A stretch of 29,865 bases of DNA from Gemmatimonadota bacterium (GTDB lineage: Bacteria; Gemmatimonadota; Gemmatimonadetes; Longimicrobiales; Gaopeijiaceae): NCBI GenBank assembly GCA_007129525.1, contig SKVI01000363.1, positions 1 through 29,865 on the forward strand. Reading direction: 5' to 3'. A program made the position numbers and the translations under genes. Position 1 is the stretch's first letter; every line of letters starts with the position of its first letter. This document shows positions 29,767 to 29,865 of the stretch, one piece after another. Under the pieces are notes generated by a model. The model worked only from the letters and a program-made list of their open reading frames with translations, was not told where the DNA came from and ran no database searches.

Positions 29767-29865
29767 GTGGCTCGGATCGAAGTGCCCATGCCCCAGATGG
29801 GTGAATCCATCGCAGAAGGTACGGTTTCCAAGTGGCTCAAGGAGATCGGCGACGAAGTCGAACGA
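29767..29865 (+). CDS. 2-oxoacid dehydrogenase E2 acyltransferase (5' part only)
   Basis: Thirty-three codons are visible before the right edge. The start is GTG 29767 with GGAGA six bases upstream. The protein begins MARIEVPMPQMGESIAEGTV, followed by SKWLKEIGDEVE. This is the opening of a lipoyl domain as found in dihydrolipoyl acyltransferases (E2) of pyruvate, branched-chain or 2-oxoglutarate dehydrogenases; PQMGESIxEGTVxKWLK is especially like the BCKDH and OGDH type. The lipoylated Lys (DKA region) is beyond the window. It follows E1 alpha and beta, so it should be the core of the same complex, accepting the acyl group and transferring it to CoA. Confidence 0.9.
   Translation, partial: MARIEVPMPQMGESIAEGTVSKWLKEIGDEVER

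Noticed and set aside
1..29865. CRISPR arrays, transposases, integrases, phage genes, tRNA or rRNA
   Set aside because: None seen; the only regular repeat is the in-gene 21-bp array, and no mobile-element protein motif or RNA-gene pattern was recognised.

Overview
This is a high-GC, gene-dense stretch of a bacterial chromosome, with most genes on the plus strand and tightly packed. The gene set (an SSB-tail-like DnaB, a TonB-plug outer-membrane protein with an N-terminal repeat, a secreted S10 carboxypeptidase, and a yicC-gmk-rpoZ-coaBC cluster with a divergent omega subunit) suggests a diderm of the Gemmatimonadota type. That assignment is inference from gene content and style; no 16S rRNA is present. 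I see no tRNA, rRNA, insertion sequence, prophage or CRISPR array.

Layout. Bases 1-2214 are on the minus strand: the start of a secreted S1/P1-nuclease-like protein running off the left edge, a TetR regulator with a palindrome just upstream, a DinB-family protein and a small two-helix membrane protein. Bases 2469-5012 (plus) hold a membrane-anchored alpha/beta hydrolase and a secreted serine carboxypeptidase. Bases 5263-7341 (plus) encode an unusual histidine-kinase-like protein with a degenerate receiver. Bases 7351-10085 (minus) encode an Fe(III) ABC permease and binding lipoprotein, with a Fur-box-like palindrome upstream and no ATPase gene beside them; an SDR oxidoreductase gene follows on the same strand.

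From 11162 onward everything is on the plus strand: leucyl aminopeptidase (pepA) and a TonB-plug protein; then yicC, gmk, rpoZ, coaBC and a family-4 uracil-DNA glycosylase; then dnaB, ispD, a Sua5/TsaC-type protein, a low-molecular-weight (probably arginine) phosphatase, aroE and comF, nearly all joined by short overlaps; then gap, pgk, tpiA and secG; and finally pdhA, pdhB and the first 33 codons of an E2 lipoyl acyltransferase.

How they work together. The right half is core metabolism and information processing: nucleotide, CoA, isoprenoid and shikimate synthesis, replication, tRNA modification, lower glycolysis, and the 2-oxoacid dehydrogenase that carries glycolytic carbon to acyl-CoA. 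The left half is accessory: secreted hydrolases, iron uptake, sensing and regulation.

The most noteworthy signals are (i) seven 21-bp tandem repeats that place TonB-box-like DTIV motifs in series at the mature N-terminus of the TonB-plug protein, (ii) a glycine linker plus Asp-Asp-Val-Pro-Phe tip on DnaB that imitates the SSB C-terminal tail, (iii) a sensor kinase-like protein with no visible phosphoacceptor His and Glu in place of the receiver Asp, and (iv) a structured leader before pdhA in which the Shine-Dalgarno sequence can be paired.
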